NCBI GenBank assembly: GCA_022702545.1
Contig: JAHRBC010000004.1
Location: forward strand, 5,362,001 to 5,426,000
DNA length: 64,000 bases
Direction of reading: 5' to 3'
Origin: Phycomyces nitens
Taxonomy: Eukaryota; Mucoromycota; Mucoromycetes; Mucorales; Phycomycetaceae
Of the stretch, positions 20,301 to 35,453 are shown piece by piece (positions within the stretch are counted from its first letter, which is position 1; the number at the start of each line of letters is the position of its first letter). A model generated the notes under the pieces. That model worked only from the letters and a program-made list of their open reading frames with translations. It searched no databases and was not told the origin of the DNA. A program made the translations under genes and the position numbers.

Positions 20301-23300
20301 ATATTTGTTATCAAAAGCACCCATAGTCTATAATATTAACGGGTTGCAACAATAGAAACTTTTGAATATATACCCTTTGTTAAATCTGTCAAAAATACCT
20401 TTTTTTGAAAGAGTACTAGATTTTATAGAGACATATTACTAATAATAAACCTCCAAAAGCTATAATACCATGTCTTTTAAGTACGGCAAAAAGGAATTGC
20501 TATACAAAGCTTGATCATTTTTTAGATGAGCAGTATGCTTCAATTGTCTGAGCTAGAGTGTTGTGAATAGTACAAAGTATATTGATTCCGCAATGGGCTC
20601 CAACGGTTTCCTTGACAGAGGGGCAGAAAATATTCAGCTGATACAGCACGAGGAATTGAATGGCAACTTTCATTATTACCAAGGTATTCAATTTATCAAT
20701 TGGGCTAATCGTCTCTATTCCTAGTCCAGTGTAACTTTCTGGGATTTATAATCAAATTAAAGTGGCCCTGAGGAAATACTTCATAATTACAAATGTATTA
20801 AACAAGAACAACCCTGTTTCTTGGGGCTATCTTTTCTGATTATAAATACACGTTTGTATGGCAAGTATTCACAGGTGTACTCAGTCGATCCAACCAGAGC
20901 AGAACAAATATACCAATTGTCGAACTTGCTGGTCTTTTGTATCCAGCTCATTTTCCCAAAATGGTTCTAGCCGTGTGGATTTGTATGGTTACAGATACCA
21001 ATGTTTTTACGTATCCAATTGTAATTTCAAAGGTATCCAAGTCCAGCTTGGCCCTACTGTTTTCGCAAAAAGAATATATGGAGAGAGAGAGGGAGAGAGA
21101 TACATTGAGGCAATGATCTTGAAGACCTTTGCAACAAAATGTAAAGGATCAATTGAACCCAGAGATTATTCTCTAGACTTTGAGGATTCTTTTGTTATTA
21201 GATTTAGAACCCACAAGATCCAGAATTTATTATAACAAACTTTGGATATACTAACATCACTTGGATAGTGTGCCAGTGCTCTTTGGGTTGGTCACTGAGG
21301 TATATGAGTGTATTGTAATGACAATTGACTTGACCCTTGAATTTATCAATTGTCTGGGATACCATACTTTACTTTAGATTGGTTATATGGAACACATATA
21401 TTCGATATTTACAAGTGTATTGTGTCATGGAAATAGAGCCATAATTGATATCTTATATTCTAAACAGTATACAACTTGGCTATAGCTATATGTACTTGTG
21501 CAAGAATAAAAATTAAAAATAGAATAAATTTTGTACTGTTAATGTAAAAATCTTTTCTTTTTTTTTGGATAAAACTAATTCAATGTAAAACGCCAAATCA
21601 ATTAACCAGTTTATTTATCCTAATAGACCTTTCAATTTGTCTTGCTGGGATTATGATATTGATCCAATTACCCCTCTAGATTTATTTAATATTCTAAAAT
21701 GACAAGTATGATAATTACCAACTGCCTTTCTATTGATCCTCGTCCGGGTCCATGTTGAATGTGATGACATCAATCCTGCTGTTTGTCTGTATAGCATCCT
21801 AGTCATTTTCTAGTCATTTTTTTTTATTGCTAATGACTGGGAAATTGGTCAGCAGATTGCAGAAAGGCCGTTGGTTGGCTCCATGTTTCGTTTGTTAAAT
21901 CCGACTGGTTTTTATAACAGCTTTTATCTTGTCTGTGCTCTCCCCCCAAGCTAGTCAAGAGGTCGGGAACCAAGGATTGTTGATAGAGAACGTGCAATTC
22001 TTATCAAAGAAAACTCTAGAGAATATCTTGTTTTCTACTGGAAATGCAATATTAGATCTTTAATGTCCATCTGATTTATAATTCAAACATCATTCTGTCA
22101 TTAGGACAAGAATGAAGTGTCTAAAAGTATAATTATTATTATTTTCGAGATTGTTCCTGATCGCTGATCAGCTCGAGAGATCATTAGGAGAAATATATGC
22201 GCAATAGTGTGAGAATCCAAGGCGGAAAGTGCTGCTTAAAAATAACTCTAACCCCGTATGAAACAACCCGCCCAACGTTTAACATGTAAATTCGTGCTGT
22301 GTTCAACTTCGACCTTATCTATTCAACCCCGAACCTTTGGGAAAAGTTGTTGTATAAATGATCCTATTATTTTTTTTGTTCTGATTAGCCATGCCATATG
22401 AAACAAGTCTGAATGAGGAGCAGATTGGCACGTAGATGCATCGAGCCAATCGTCGTCAAAGAGACTGACACTTGCTCACTATTCAATTGGCACAAAAGGT
22501 CCTTGGTGGTTAAAGACCTAATTTGCCAAAGCTTCTTTTATTCGATATTGGCCAGGTACTCTTGTAGGGTTATTGTAGCTGATTCAGATACTATGGTTTG
22601 GGAAACAATAAAGACTATCAATACCAGTAAAAGTTGAAAGGGCGTACTTGAGCCCTAAAGGGTGCAATGGATTTTGCATGGAATTGGCTAGTCTAGCAGA
22701 GATTTATGTCAAGGGAAATGTTTTTTGAAAGGCGAGAATGGGTCAATATGGCTGTTTTTACGATTATTGATCGTAATCTATTGGTAATTATAAAGTCAAG
22801 TTTCATGAGCCCTTTTTGATCAGATGGATCCTCAAAATTTTTCTTTTCTTACCGCAGTACAATCATAATACACCCAGCCATATAGCCAACTGGAGAAGTC
22901 TTGGCAGGACTCGAGGCATAAATTCAAGGTTAATCTTGTATGGGTCGATTCAGAATACATGGCACAGCACTATTTTATACTTTAGGCACCTGTGTTGGCG
23001 TTCATGGTTTGATCGAATTATCCGCCTAAAGGCTCAGCAATGAGGTGCTATCAGTACCATGTTTACCATGACCATAAACACAATCTAAAGGCGAACATGA
23101 TTAGATAATTCCTATAGGAAACTATCGGTATCCAAGGAAAAAAGGTACGACCCACACTTGTTTAAATACACCGCTTCTATACATTTTTTATTTATCGGAT
23201 CAGCATGCTAAAGAGTCTAATGATATATAGGACGAGGAGTATCAAGTCTGGTCTGATATACAGTAGATCAAGATCCACTGCTAGATATCTAATTGGGTTT

Positions 23301-24716
23301 AAGCACAAATAAAGGTAGCCATATGGAGGAGTGGCCTCCGAATAATGGGATTAATGGTTCTGGAAAGAATGGAACTAACGATGGCCATTTTTCATGTATT
23401 TCAAGCCATAAAAATATTTATTTATTTATTATGCTTTCTATTATATTATTCTTAAAATTTAACTTTATCATGGGAATATCCGGCTCTCGTCTCCGAGATA
23501 ATGATTTTGTTCCTATTGTCTTTGGGAGCTTGTGATTGGCTGAACCCTAAAGAATAGATTCTATTGTTGCTGTTGCTATTGTTGACAGATAGAACTGTAG
23601 CTCGATTTGTAGATGCTACTTGTTCTTATTCTTACCTCTTGGGAATCTACAATACTGCGCTAACAAATATCGAAAGGGTTTCAATGCCTGCTTTTCTCTC
23701 AAGTGGACTAGTATATCACATTATATTTTACATCATTATTCTTTACAAGCCATCAATTTAATTACAATTATCCTTTAATTGCCATGGCAACATACTCCGA
23801 GTATCCTAGACAAACCACATGCTATCCAGCTTAATAATATTTTTCATTTGATACCTGCCAGATAATAAAGGTAAAGTGGTTGCTATCAATTGTTTTTTTT
23901 TTCAGGCTTAAAATGATAACAACAATAGAGAGTAACACAAATCAGTGTTGAATTTTTTACTGCCTTACCCAATGCTCCTCCTCTAACTCTCATGATGCTA
24001 TAATCAATACAAAAAGAGCCTAGATTCCAAAATACAATGTCGTAATAGCCAATTGATACGTCAAGTAAATGACTGAAATCTATTATATACATTATTACAT
24101 CATATTATTGTTGTATGGCTTATTACAAAAAAAAATGTATATATTAGAGTATGTGGAGCATCGAATATTCTGCCAGAATCAGTGTAAATAAAATATGTCT
24201 ATAATAGACATTTTCCTTTTTTGTACATTGAACACTTTGTTTGTACCCAAAATCAACTTTTCCATTCTCTAAATCATTTGTCTATCGAGAAATCAAAAGC
24301 ATCTTTAGACCAACCTAACCTTGTCGCTAAATCATAAAGTATAAACCTAGAATTTTGGATTTCTTGAAAACACATACAAATTATTTGTGATTCTGCAGAA
24401 TTCCAAGAGAACAAACCCTAGTATTATACCAAAGATATCCAGACAGATTTGGTCTTGTCTTGTCTTGACTATTGGAATTCTCCAGACCTCTTGAGGCCCT
24501 TGTTTTTGCTGCTATATTATACAAAGCTGACAAATTTGAAAAAGGGTATTCAAGGTCAAATGCAGCCATCTATGTATATCGCTGCAAATGCGTGATGCTT
24601 GACTTTATCGGCAGCAAACCTTGTACGACCTTCTTTACTTTAGTATTTTTATCCATGCCTGGTCTCACAGCTCAAATTCGAGCAAGTTGCCAAGGCTAAT
24701 AGGTTTTTTTTGAGAG
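17326..24716. other. 7.4-kb gene-poor AT-rich region
   Basis: I find no convincing gene. It holds the second copy of the dispersed GCACGGGCCA repeat (about 19255-19360), next to a T11A9 palindrome at 19235-19254. A 125-codon frame at 20858-21235 begins 18 bp after a TATA-like sequence and contains a GA-rich stretch; it shows no domain and another frame is equally open, so it is not called. The frames at 17495-17820 and 18081-18401 are likewise unsupported. Confidence 0.5.
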
Positions 24717-24724
24717 TATATAAA
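24717..24724 (+). promoter_or_regulatory. TATA box of the C2H2 zinc-finger gene
   Basis: TATATAAA lies 44 bp upstream of the chosen ATG at 24768. The earlier in-frame ATG at 24729 sits only a few bases after the box, too close to be inside the transcript, which supports the later start. Confidence 0.55.
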
Positions 24725-24767
24725 GCCCATGGATATATGGACATTTCTGCTCGTCAGAATCTACACC

Positions 24768-25756
24768 ATGATCCTAGACGTGTCCTATTTTCTCGACTCA
24801 CTAAATCTATACATTTATGCCATCTGTGGCCAACGAACTAGCGTGCCCAGGGGATCACCGGCCCAAGATCATGTCCAAGACGCTTATTATACACCCTCCA
24901 ATCCTCCAGATCCTTCAGTTCAGGGCATACCCCCCTCTTTCACAGACATCACGCTCCCTTGTATGTGCAGTAGCGAGCATCAGATCCGTAGACTCGGTAA
25001 GGATATTGTGTTCATTGTTCCTGAATCATGTCCTTATTCTCGTTGCTAGCATTAGAAGCCCTAAACGATTATCCAGACAATGCCGACCTCTACAACCCAT
25101 CAGATATGGTAGAATTCCTGGATACAAAGCTACGAAAACAGTACGGCCGGTCTATATTTAATTTATACGGAAACTATTCAAAGCATACAGAATCACCCTT
25201 TGGAAACCCTTTTACTGGATTATCTTGCATGTTGGAAAGTCCTGAAATGAATTCCCCAGACCTGGATTCCCAAATACTATCCCTACAATCCCCACAGCAA
25301 GTATTTACCTGCTCACCCAATACCCAAGAGACCCGACAGAGCCCATTGATGGCCATCTACAGCGAGACTTCTCCTGGCTACGGACAGTATCAAGGCTACT
25401 CTGGTGCCAGCAACAGCTCTGTAAACATTGGATCAGACCCATTCGAGCCTCACTCTCTCCTGCCCACCCCACAGATAAACACCCACGAATTTCAGCATGA
25501 ATCTACCAACAACAACTTCTTTCCCCAGCTGCCAATTGTTTGTCCCACAAGCCCAATAAAGGGTGCTCTGCCTGTCAAGCCTATGAACCATATGTGCACA
25601 ATCTGTGGCTACGGAACTATGTACAGTTCAAACTATACGCGCCATATCCAAAAGCACAAAAGTGACAGAAAAAAGTACGTGTGTTCAAGCTGCAACAAGA
25701 GATACGTTTCAAAGTTCAACTTGGAACGACACCGAGAAAACTTGGGACATCTCTAA
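24768..25756 (+). CDS. C2H2 zinc-finger protein, two fingers at C-terminus
   Basis: A 311-aa probable nuclear transcription factor in two exons (24768-24996 and 25050-25756). The splice joins QIRRL to ALEALNDYPDNADLYNPSDM. Residues 1-240 are low-complexity and rich in Ser, Pro, Gln and Asn, as in activation regions. The C-terminal 55 residues hold two C2H2 fingers: CTICGYGTMYSSNYTRHIQKH (shown here as C-x2-C-x12-H-x3-H) and CSSCNKRYVSKFNLERH with the last His five residues on. The protein ends three residues after the second finger. Target genes cannot be deduced. A poly-AT tract follows. The finger assignment is certain from the motif; the first 20 residues depend on the start choice. Confidence 0.85.
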
Positions 25757-26145
25757 GCACCTCTAAACACCAGTATGGGGTTGTTTTTGGTTAAATACAG
25801 AAAAAAACAAGAAAAAAGAAAAACTGCGCGTTCTGGCTGCCAGCTAGACTTATACCTTTTTGTGAATTTCTCACAACTTTTTATTTTATTTTATTACTTT
25901 CATGCTCATCCATGTTTATTTATTTATTTTATTTTATTTTTTATTTTATTTGTTTGTATGAAGCTTGTTAGAGGCTCGAGTATATTTGTTTTCCATTTTC
26001 TATTTAAACATGTCATTCATTATGTTGTCATCATCTCAATCATTTCTGCACTTTACAGAGCACATATTAGGATTTCATTTATAAATTTCATCAACAAGTA
26101 AGAACAAGAACAGAAAAAGTATGAAGCGCCAGTCGCCTGCCATTA

Positions 26146-26180
<35 letters not shown>

Positions 26181-26416
26181 AACTATGTAAAATTTTCTCT
26201 TATATATATATACACACCTTTCTATCCACCCCAATAATAAACCCTCCCATATCATATTATTAAAAATAAAGGATAAAGAATAAAATAACAGTTTGGATTT
26301 TTTAGAATATTGAATTCATGTTTATAGTTGTTGTTTTTTTATTTGAATACAAAAAGAAGTGGTCCATTCAGCCCAATCATTTTAAAAAAGAGAAAGAATT
26401 CTAAAGGGGGTAAAGC
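25757..26416. other. Intergenic AT-rich DNA with (ATT)n tract
   Basis: 3' flanks of the convergent zinc-finger and SSB genes. An ATT microsatellite runs about 26145-26180, and TTTTATTTTATT-type sequence lies around 25880-25950. No gene seen. Confidence 0.6.
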
Positions 26417-27226
26417 TTAACGACGCTGGGAGTAGACGTGAGCGAAAGCACGGGTGGCAGCGCGCTTGAGCTTGGACTGGGCACCCTTGAACTCATCAGC
26501 GGAACCATCCTCAGCAGAGATCTCCATCATCTCCATGGCCTCGGCGAGAGCAGTCTCGATGGCCTCACGGTCACCACGACGGATCTTCATGTTGACGTTG
26601 GGGTCAGAGACCTGGTTCTCAACCTGGTAGACGTAAGACTCAAGATCCTGCTTGGCCTGGACAACAGCCTCACGGGCCTTGTCAGTCTCGGCGTTCTTCT
26701 CGGCATCGTTGACCATGCGCTCGATATCGGCAGCAGAGAGACGAGTGGAGTTGGAGATGGTGACATCAGCCTTGCGACCGGTGGTCTTGTCCTGAGCAGT
26801 GACCTTCAAGATACCGTTGGCATCGAGATCGAAAGTGCAGAGGAGCTCGGGGGTACCGCGGGGGGCGGGGATCAAGCCAGTGAGAGAGAACTCACCCAAA
26901 AGGTTGTTCTCCTTGGTCAAGAGACGCTCACCCTCGTAAACGGGGAAGGTGACGGTGGTCTGGTTGTCGGAAGCGGTGGTGAAGACCTTGGACTTCTGGC
27001 AAGGGATGGGGCTGTTACGGGGGACAACAACGGCCATGATACCACCCTGCATCTCAACACCGAGGGAAAGAGGGACGACATCCAACAACAACAAGTCCTG
27101 GGTCTTCTCGTTACCGGCCTGGTTGGTGAGGACGGCAGCCTGGACAGCGGCACCGTAGGCAACAGCCTCATCGGGGTTGATGGACTTGTTGAGCTCCTTA
27201 CCGTTGAAGAGGTCCTGGAGGAGGGA

Positions 27227-27262
<36 letters not shown>

Positions 27263-28457
27263 AACGATCTCGTCGACGTTCTTCTTGTCGATCTTGGCAT
27301 CCTTGAGGACACGCTCGACGGGCTCAACGGTACCGTTGAAGCTGGCAGAGTTGATCTCCTCGAACTTGGCACGGGTGATGTTGGACTGGAAGTCAACACC
27401 CTCGAAGAGAGAGTCAACCTCGACGGTGGTCTGGGTCAAGGAAGACAAGGTACGCTTTGCGCGCTCGGAAGCGGAACGGAGACGACGGAGGGCACGGGCA
27501 TCATCAGAGATGTCCTTCTTGTGCTTGCGCTTGATCTCCTGGACAAAGTGGTTGACGAGGGTGTTATCGAAATCCTCACCACCCAAATGGGTGTTACCAG
27601 CGGTGGCCTTGACGGCGAAGACACCACCAGAGATGGTCAAGAGGGAAACATCAAAGGTTCCACCTCCGAGATCGAAGATGAGAACGTTGCGCTCCTTCTT
27701 GTCGTTGGCATCGAGACCGTAGGCGATGGCAGCGGCAGTGGGCTCGTTGATGATACGGAGGACCTCGAGACCGGCAATGACACCAGCATCCTTGGTGGCC
27801 TGACGCTGACCTATTTAACAACGTATAAGAAAAAAAAAGATACTCTTTACTTGTCTAATAACTATACTTACTGTCGTTGAAGTAAGCGGGGACAGTGACG
27901 ACGGCCTTGGAGACCTTCTTGCCAAGCTTGGCCTCAGCAATCTCCTTCATCTTGATCAAGACCATGGAAGAGATTTCTAATATCATAGTCACATAAGTAA
28001 CAGCCGAAAAGTTTTTTGTTTGTTTTTTCTTACCCTGGGGGGAGTAAGTCTTGGTCTCGCCCTCGAACTGAACCTGGATGAAGGGGTTCTCGTTCTGGTC
28101 GACGACGGTGAAAGGCCAGTTCTTCATGTCAGCCTTGACATCGGCATCATCGAAACGACGACCGATAAGACGCTTGGCATCAAAGACAGTGTTCTTGGGG
28201 TTCATGGCAGCCTGGTTCTTGGCGGCATCACCAACAAGACGCTCGCTGTCGGAGAAGGCAACGTAGGAGGGAGTGGTACGGTTACCCTGCTCGTTAGCGA
28301 TAATCTCGACACGCTCGGACTCCCAGACACCAACGCAAGAGTAGCTAATAGAGTGAATTAGGACCTTTTTTGTCTTATTTTGAATACCAAAAAAAAGATC
28401 ATCAACTTACGTGGTACCCAAATCAATACCAATGGCACCCTCGTATTCGACAGACAT
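26417..28457 (-). CDS. SSB: Hsp70 chaperone of the ribosome-associated SSB type, 4 exons
   Basis: An Hsp70 of the fungal Ssb class, which binds nascent chains at the ribosome. Exons on the minus strand: 28457-28411, 28344-28034, 27976-27872, 27810-26417, giving 618 aa. Hsp70 signatures are intact: [28 protein letters not shown] and [14 protein letters not shown]. The Ssb subtype is supported by [56 protein letters not shown], the absence of an EEVD tail (it ends VYSQRR) and no ER or mitochondrial targeting sequence. Codon use is strongly biased (GC-rich third positions), as in highly expressed genes, which also creates long open antisense frames. Cytosolic Hsp70 of the Ssa type is the main alternative but would end EEVD. 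Confidence 0.93.
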
Positions 28458-30620
<2,163 letters not shown>

Positions 30621-30956
30621 CCTCATGATCATTACAAATTTATAATGGCCACCAAATGCTCAAGGTAAGACAGCCAACCCAGAACTCTCGTGCTCTAAAT
30701 AAATACCAAGCGACCTTTGAGCCTTACAGCTGTTGCTTTTCGGCATAAGCCAGGCTATCAAATGATCAAAAAAGGAAAGAAGGGGGGGCTCCAAGAACGA
30801 TCGTCCTACAGAATACACAAGATGTGGGATTAAGCTGGCTGCTGGCGTATGTGACTCGTCCGATGAATGAGACTCCGGAAGAGCGGAGCCCGCCCGGCAA
30901 GTGTTGTGAAGCTATGGACACCGCGCATAAGGAGGTTCCTTCTTTCCAGCGCCAAC

Positions 30957-31933
30957 ATGAAGGTAAAAAAAAATAAAAACATGATAGAATCACCTACAAA
31001 ACGACAATCGAGCACCTTGGATCAAACGGATGAATCGATGGATGGATGGATTGAAGAAAAAAAACTCATGCTGTACCATTCTAGTTGAACATCGCCAACC
31101 CAGCCACTGGCTGTCAAAAGTTGATTGAAATCGACGATGAGCGCCGCCTGTGAGTAGATGTGGAATCAAGGGGATGAATGCGACATTGGACTAACGAAAT
31201 TCCCTTTTTTGATAGCCGTGGTTTCTACGACAAGCGCATGTCCCAGGAAGTCTCTGGTGATGCCCTCGGTGATGAGTTCAAGGGTTACGTTTTCCGTATC
31301 TCTGGTGGTAACGATAAGCAGGGTTTCCCCATGAAGCAGGGTGTCCTCTTGCCTTACCGTGTCCGTCTCCTCTTGAGCAAGGGTCACTCTTGCTACCGTC
31401 CTCGCCGCACCGGTGAGCGCAAGAGAAAGTCTGTTCGTGGCTGCATCGTCGGCTCCGACCTCGCTGTTCTCTCGCTCGTCGTTGTCAAGCAGGGTGAGCA
31501 GGATATCCCCGGCCTTACCGATGTCACCGTCCCCAAGCGTCTTGGTCCCAAGCGTGCCTCCAAGATCCGCAAGTTCTTCGTAAGTAAACCAGATAGATAA
31601 AGTGTAGGATCAAAGCAGGCACTAAATGGGTCTATGAAATAGAACTTGAGCAAGGAGGATGATGTCCGCAAGTATGTCATTCGTCGTGAGGTTCAGCCCA
31701 AGAACCCCGAGAAGAAGGCCTACACCAAGGCCCCCAAGATCCAGCGTCTTGTCACCCCTCTTACTCTCCAGCGCAAGAGACACAGAACCGCCATCAAGCG
31801 CAGAAGAGCAGAGTCCTCCCGCGAGGCCGAGGCCGAGTACAAGCAGTTGTTGGCCAAGCGCGTCAAGGAGACCAAGGATCGCAAGATCGCCAGACGCAGA
31901 ACCTCTTCCATCCAGAAGTCTGCCTCTGCTTAA
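30957..31933 (+). CDS. RPS6: Small-subunit ribosomal protein eS6, 4 exons
   Basis: eS6 of the cytosolic 40S subunit, 241 aa. Exon 1 is only six bases (ATGAAG, 30957-30962). It is followed by 31085-31149, 31216-31579 and 31643-31933. The junctions give [18 protein letters not shown], then [18 protein letters not shown]. Further hallmarks are [40 protein letters not shown] and [20 protein letters not shown]. The C-terminal tail keeps the basic [14 protein letters not shown] segment containing serines of the kind phosphorylated downstream of TOR and S6 kinase. Codon bias is strong. The tiny first exon is easily missed by gene finders but is required to supply the initiator Met-Lys. Identity is certain. 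Confidence 0.96.
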
Positions 31934-32202
31934 ATCCAACCAAAATAAACAAATTCCCTTCTATATTTGCGCTCCAACCATGGAAAGTTTAATTTTTTTG
32001 GTGTAATCTCTAGACAAAAAGAAATTAGGGCTGGTTTGCGCTTGTACAACACCTAAAGATGACAATCAGAGTGATACAGTTAACTAATAAGACACGCTCA
32101 CAAGCCAAGCTAAAAAGGAATATTAAGAGTTGGATTATATTACCAACCCCTTCTTGCTATTCTTCACCTTTAACAATTAAGAATAAAAGGATTTAAATAC
32201 TC

Positions 32203-33171
32203 ATGACTTCTGAAAATCCTATTGTTCAAGTACCAGAGCCAGAACATTATGATCAGGATGACCTAATCTACCAACAGGCTGGTCCCGAAGAAGATGCCTT
32301 TGACAATGTTCCAAATGCAATCCCACAGACTCTCAAACTTGACTTGCGAGGAACAAGGGTGCAGTTGGATAGAGATGTGCTGGTCAATTTGCCTGAGAGT
32401 CTGTTGATTGCCATGTTCCCGAATGGACTTGTGTTGGGTCGACAGGATGGTGATGAAGATGATTTTGAGTCTCAATCGAGAGATTCGGTTGGAATGGACG
32501 AACAGATAAATTATGTGGATTTCAATCCTGCCTGTCTGGACTATGTTCTTCGCTTCTACCAATATGCTCACTCTGTCTATCAGTCCAACCAAACAGGAGA
32601 TGCAGAACAACAGCAAAGACTTCTTACGGCAACTTCTGCAACGTCGCCTGTGTACTACCCACTGCTGACCAAACAGCCGATCATTGTACTCCGAGAAGAA
32701 CTCGAGTACTATTGCCTTGCGCCCGATAATTCATCCACAACTCTCAAGGCTGCTGGTGGTACATATCTCAAGAGCCAAGACCAGATATTCGAAGCACTGC
32801 AGCGCAATATATCCCGTGAAAACAACGTTGCCGAACAGCATCTTATTGATATGCTATGTGATGCTGGCTTCAATCGAGACGATCGCTGGGGACATCGTGA
32901 ATTAGAGCCGCTTCGTACCTGTATCATCAGCATGGGTCTTGTCTTGCTAAACACAACCGGTCCAGACAACCATATGGCCACTGCACAGAAACTGCTCTTG
33001 TTCTGGAGAAAGCCAGCAGTAAGTAAATGGTTGTATGATATCAATTTGGCTCATTGTTTGATGGTTTGATAGCGGAAATGTTGGTGGGATGGAAACACGG
33101 TGGATATCGAGGGTCAGACTGTGAGATTATGGGCAAGGAGGACATGGACCTTGGAGTTGGCATTGGTCTAG
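32203..33171 (+). CDS. WHI2-like BTB-domain protein, 2 exons
   Basis: A 304-aa protein of the fungal Whi2-like family, whose yeast member works with the Psr phosphatases in stress response and amino-acid-sensitive TORC1 control. Exons are 32203-33018 and 33073-33171; the junction gives LLFWRKPARKCWWDG, a family hallmark. The BTB/T1-like domain begins at residue 45 (LKLDLRGTRVQLDRDVLVNL, LPESLLIAMFPNG, YVDFNPACLDYVLRFY). A second conserved block follows (IIVLREELEYYCL, then EQHLIDMLCDAGF). The first 40 residues are acidic and probably disordered. There is no membrane segment. Assignment rests on motif recall; sure of the family, less sure of function here. Confidence 0.8.
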
Positions 33172-33390
33172 GCTTTTAACATTAATTAAAGTATCGGTGG
33201 AGATGATACTACTAGTAATAGCAAGTTATTAAACTAATATAATATAATATCCAAATCCAATTCATTTACACTGCAGCACAGTCTTCGTGACAGTCTTTTT
33301 TTATATATACATGTATGCTTATTATAGAGTTTGCCTCTTTTTTATATATATAAAAAACGTTGTTTATCTTACTGTGTGAGACCTGTTACG

Positions 33391-33891
33391 ATGAGCGAAG
33401 CCAAAGAGCAAAAAGATCTAGCTAAAGAGCATCGTGAACCAGGCACTGGACCTGGCAGACGGAAGACTGTCAGAAAAGGCATGTTTGCCAAAGACCGTAA
33501 GTTTTTTTCTAAAATGGGCTTGTCTTGGACACTCAACATTGTCTGCCAGTCAAATTGTTGATGTATGGCTTTGGGGATGTCCAGAATCCAGCGGCTGATT
33601 CAATTGCTGTTATGGATGACCTTGTGATTGACTACATTACTGAAATGGTAAAGAATACATTGCCGCATAAAAAGAGTCGTGTGTATTAAAATACGTACAC
33701 ACTAGTGTCTTAAAGCCTCCAAAGTAGCAGAGAATCGAGGCAAGGTTCGTGTAGAAGACTTTAAGCACATCCTACGCAAGGACGCAAAGAAATTGGCTCG
33801 TGTTGAAGAGCTTATTTATATGAGCGAAGACATTCGTCGTGCCAAACAGCTCTTTGATGAAAAGGAGATGGATCCTGCCGAAGAAACCTAG
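33391..33891 (+). CDS. TAF13: TAF13, TFIID subunit with histone fold, 3 exons
   Basis: TAF13 pairs with TAF11 through a histone fold in the general factor TFIID in the nucleus. Exons are 33391-33496, 33550-33647 and 33706-33891, giving 129 aa. After a charged N-terminus, the fold reads RKGMFAKDLKLLMYGFGDVQ, DSIAVMDDLVIDYITEM, then VRVEDFKHILRKDAKKLARV and EELIYMSEDIRRAKQLFDE. All are typical of TAF13 in spacing and content. The ATG at 33391 is the first one after the stretch of TATA-like sequence near 33340-33350. Length matches other fungal TAF13 proteins. Confidence 0.92.
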
Positions 33892-34585
33892 GCATTCTTG
33901 ATCTTTTCTTGCTTTGTTTTATCTCTATTAATGTATATACCTATCCATCCTTTTTGTCTCTCAAAACACCATCATCCAAATATCGCACCAGCAAAAAATA
34001 CTATAAATTCTCTGACAAGGATTTCTGTGCTATAAAAAAATAGCTCGACTGCATTGAATTTTAGTTTTGGATCTTCTTGTGGGATCCAAATGATTTGTGT
34101 GTTTTCTAGAATATTTAAAGATTCTATAGGACAATTGGCATGTGTTATTGCGAGTTTGGGTAGAATAGTAAGGGTACTGATACTGGGCAGAGGAGATTTG
34201 TAACCAAGAAGTTATCAGGAGGAAAGAAGCCAGATTAGGCACTTTGTTGGCACGTATTTTCCTATTTTCTACAGTCCAAATGTCTTTGTGATTCCAATTT
34301 TTCATGGTATATACAGTGCAGTTCTTCTTGCACTCGTCAACACGGAGAACCAACATGTCTTCTCTTTTATTTTTTGTCCTGTCTTTCTGATTTTTCTTGC
34401 ACGACTTTTTTTTCTCTTCACGTTTGTATTTTCTTTCACTGTCAAGCAGAATGTTGACCATTTCGTTTTAGACTCTCTGATAACCTTGGTACAAATGGTC
34501 CGAGTTCTCTGCAGTATCATTTCTATAGAATTCAAAGTACTTTTTACAGATTTAACTCGACATATTCAAACTAATTTATATACTT
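33892..34585. other. Intergenic DNA, no gene called
   Basis: Overlapping frames on both strands (34030-34461 minus, 34288-34659 plus) lack domains and have AT-driven composition. Confidence 0.5.
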
Positions 34586-34962
34586 TTACAACGAAACAGC
34601 TTCTGGTGTCGGTTTTTTTTCGAGTATATCCAACAGATCTTCCTTTTCAGCTCTTGTAATCTCTTCTTTGGCTTCTCCTGCTGAACCAAAGAGTGTATTA
34701 TATTATTTTCGAGTAAATCTTTTCACTAAACATTCTCAATTTTTATTTCTTGATGCCAGTGTAATGCCCGAATAATGGCCAGGCGCAAATTCAGGTAGAG
34801 AAAGGCTTTCAAGATCTTCATGTACCAAAGCTTCTTGTAAATATTTTATAATGTAACCAAAGCCCAGACTATCGAATGGTTTTATCACTGACTTATATAT
34901 TAAGCTATCTACAGAGTAACTGTTTCTTCTTGAAAAGGCTCGAAAACACTTGGATATTTCAT
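34586..34962 (-). CDS. Possible small unrecognised gene, structure unresolved
   Basis: Coding-like segments follow a minus-strand TATA sequence (TATATAAAAAAG near 35085-35098). A first exon may start at 34962 (MKYPSVFEPFQEETVTL) and splice over about 44 bp to LGFGYIIKYLQEALVHEDLE, then LSLPEFAPGHYSGITL. A final charged segment reads AKEEITRAEKEDLLDILEKK and ends PTPEAVSL before the stop at 34586. I could not find a good GT donor joining the last two parts, so an intron with an unusual donor or a frame break is involved. I do not recognise the protein. The case for coding rests on composition only. Confidence 0.3.
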
Positions 34963-35453
34963 TTAATCCCTCTTGTTTGTTGCTCACTAAAGCTTTGTAT
35001 CTCTTCTCTCTATATATTTAAAATCGAACAGTCGTACGAAAAGAGGCCACACGACTTGCGAGCGGTTCTTCGACTGCTTTTTTATATACCTTGACAGAAA
35101 AATCTACTTTAATAAAACCTCTCTTAAAATCAATCATTCGTAAATCACATGACTTGCGATCAGAGTCCTATTCTTTGAGCCACTTCAGTTAAAAAGAAAA
35201 CCCCCAACTTTCCAATGAAGTCAACGACTGAGCCAAGCCAGTATTGTGCCCCCGTTAGTGGGAAGGAGCTTTACTCCTGGTGATTTCTGGTTTTTCGCCA
35301 ATAATATTATTTTTATTGGTAATTTACAAGAGACCAAGGTATAATTATTCAATTTGTTATGATATATCCTTTGATTGCCGCAGCAATTATGCAGCCTGCA
35401 CCGCCTATTCCAGCTAAATACAAAACGAGCATAGATGGGATATATAACCACCT

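Noticed and set aside
20858..21235. 125-codon plus-strand frame
   Set aside because: No domain, a second frame is equally open, a GA-rich run lies inside, and the ATG is too close to the only TATA-like sequence.
26917..27417. 166-codon Ser/Pro/Arg-rich frame within SSB
   Set aside because: A shifted-frame shadow of the Hsp70 exon with extreme composition.
26438..27880. 480-codon plus-strand frame opposite the SSB Hsp70 gene
   Set aside because: It is the exact antisense of a strongly codon-biased Hsp70. Leu/Gly/Asp/Val-rich content with no domain is the expected mirror of such a gene.
30963..31084. Possible box C/D snoRNA in eS6 intron 1
   Set aside because: No convincing pair of C (RTGATGA) and D (CTGA) boxes at the right spacing.
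31166..31939. Minus-strand frames opposite eS6
   Set aside because: Shadows of a codon-biased ribosomal protein gene.
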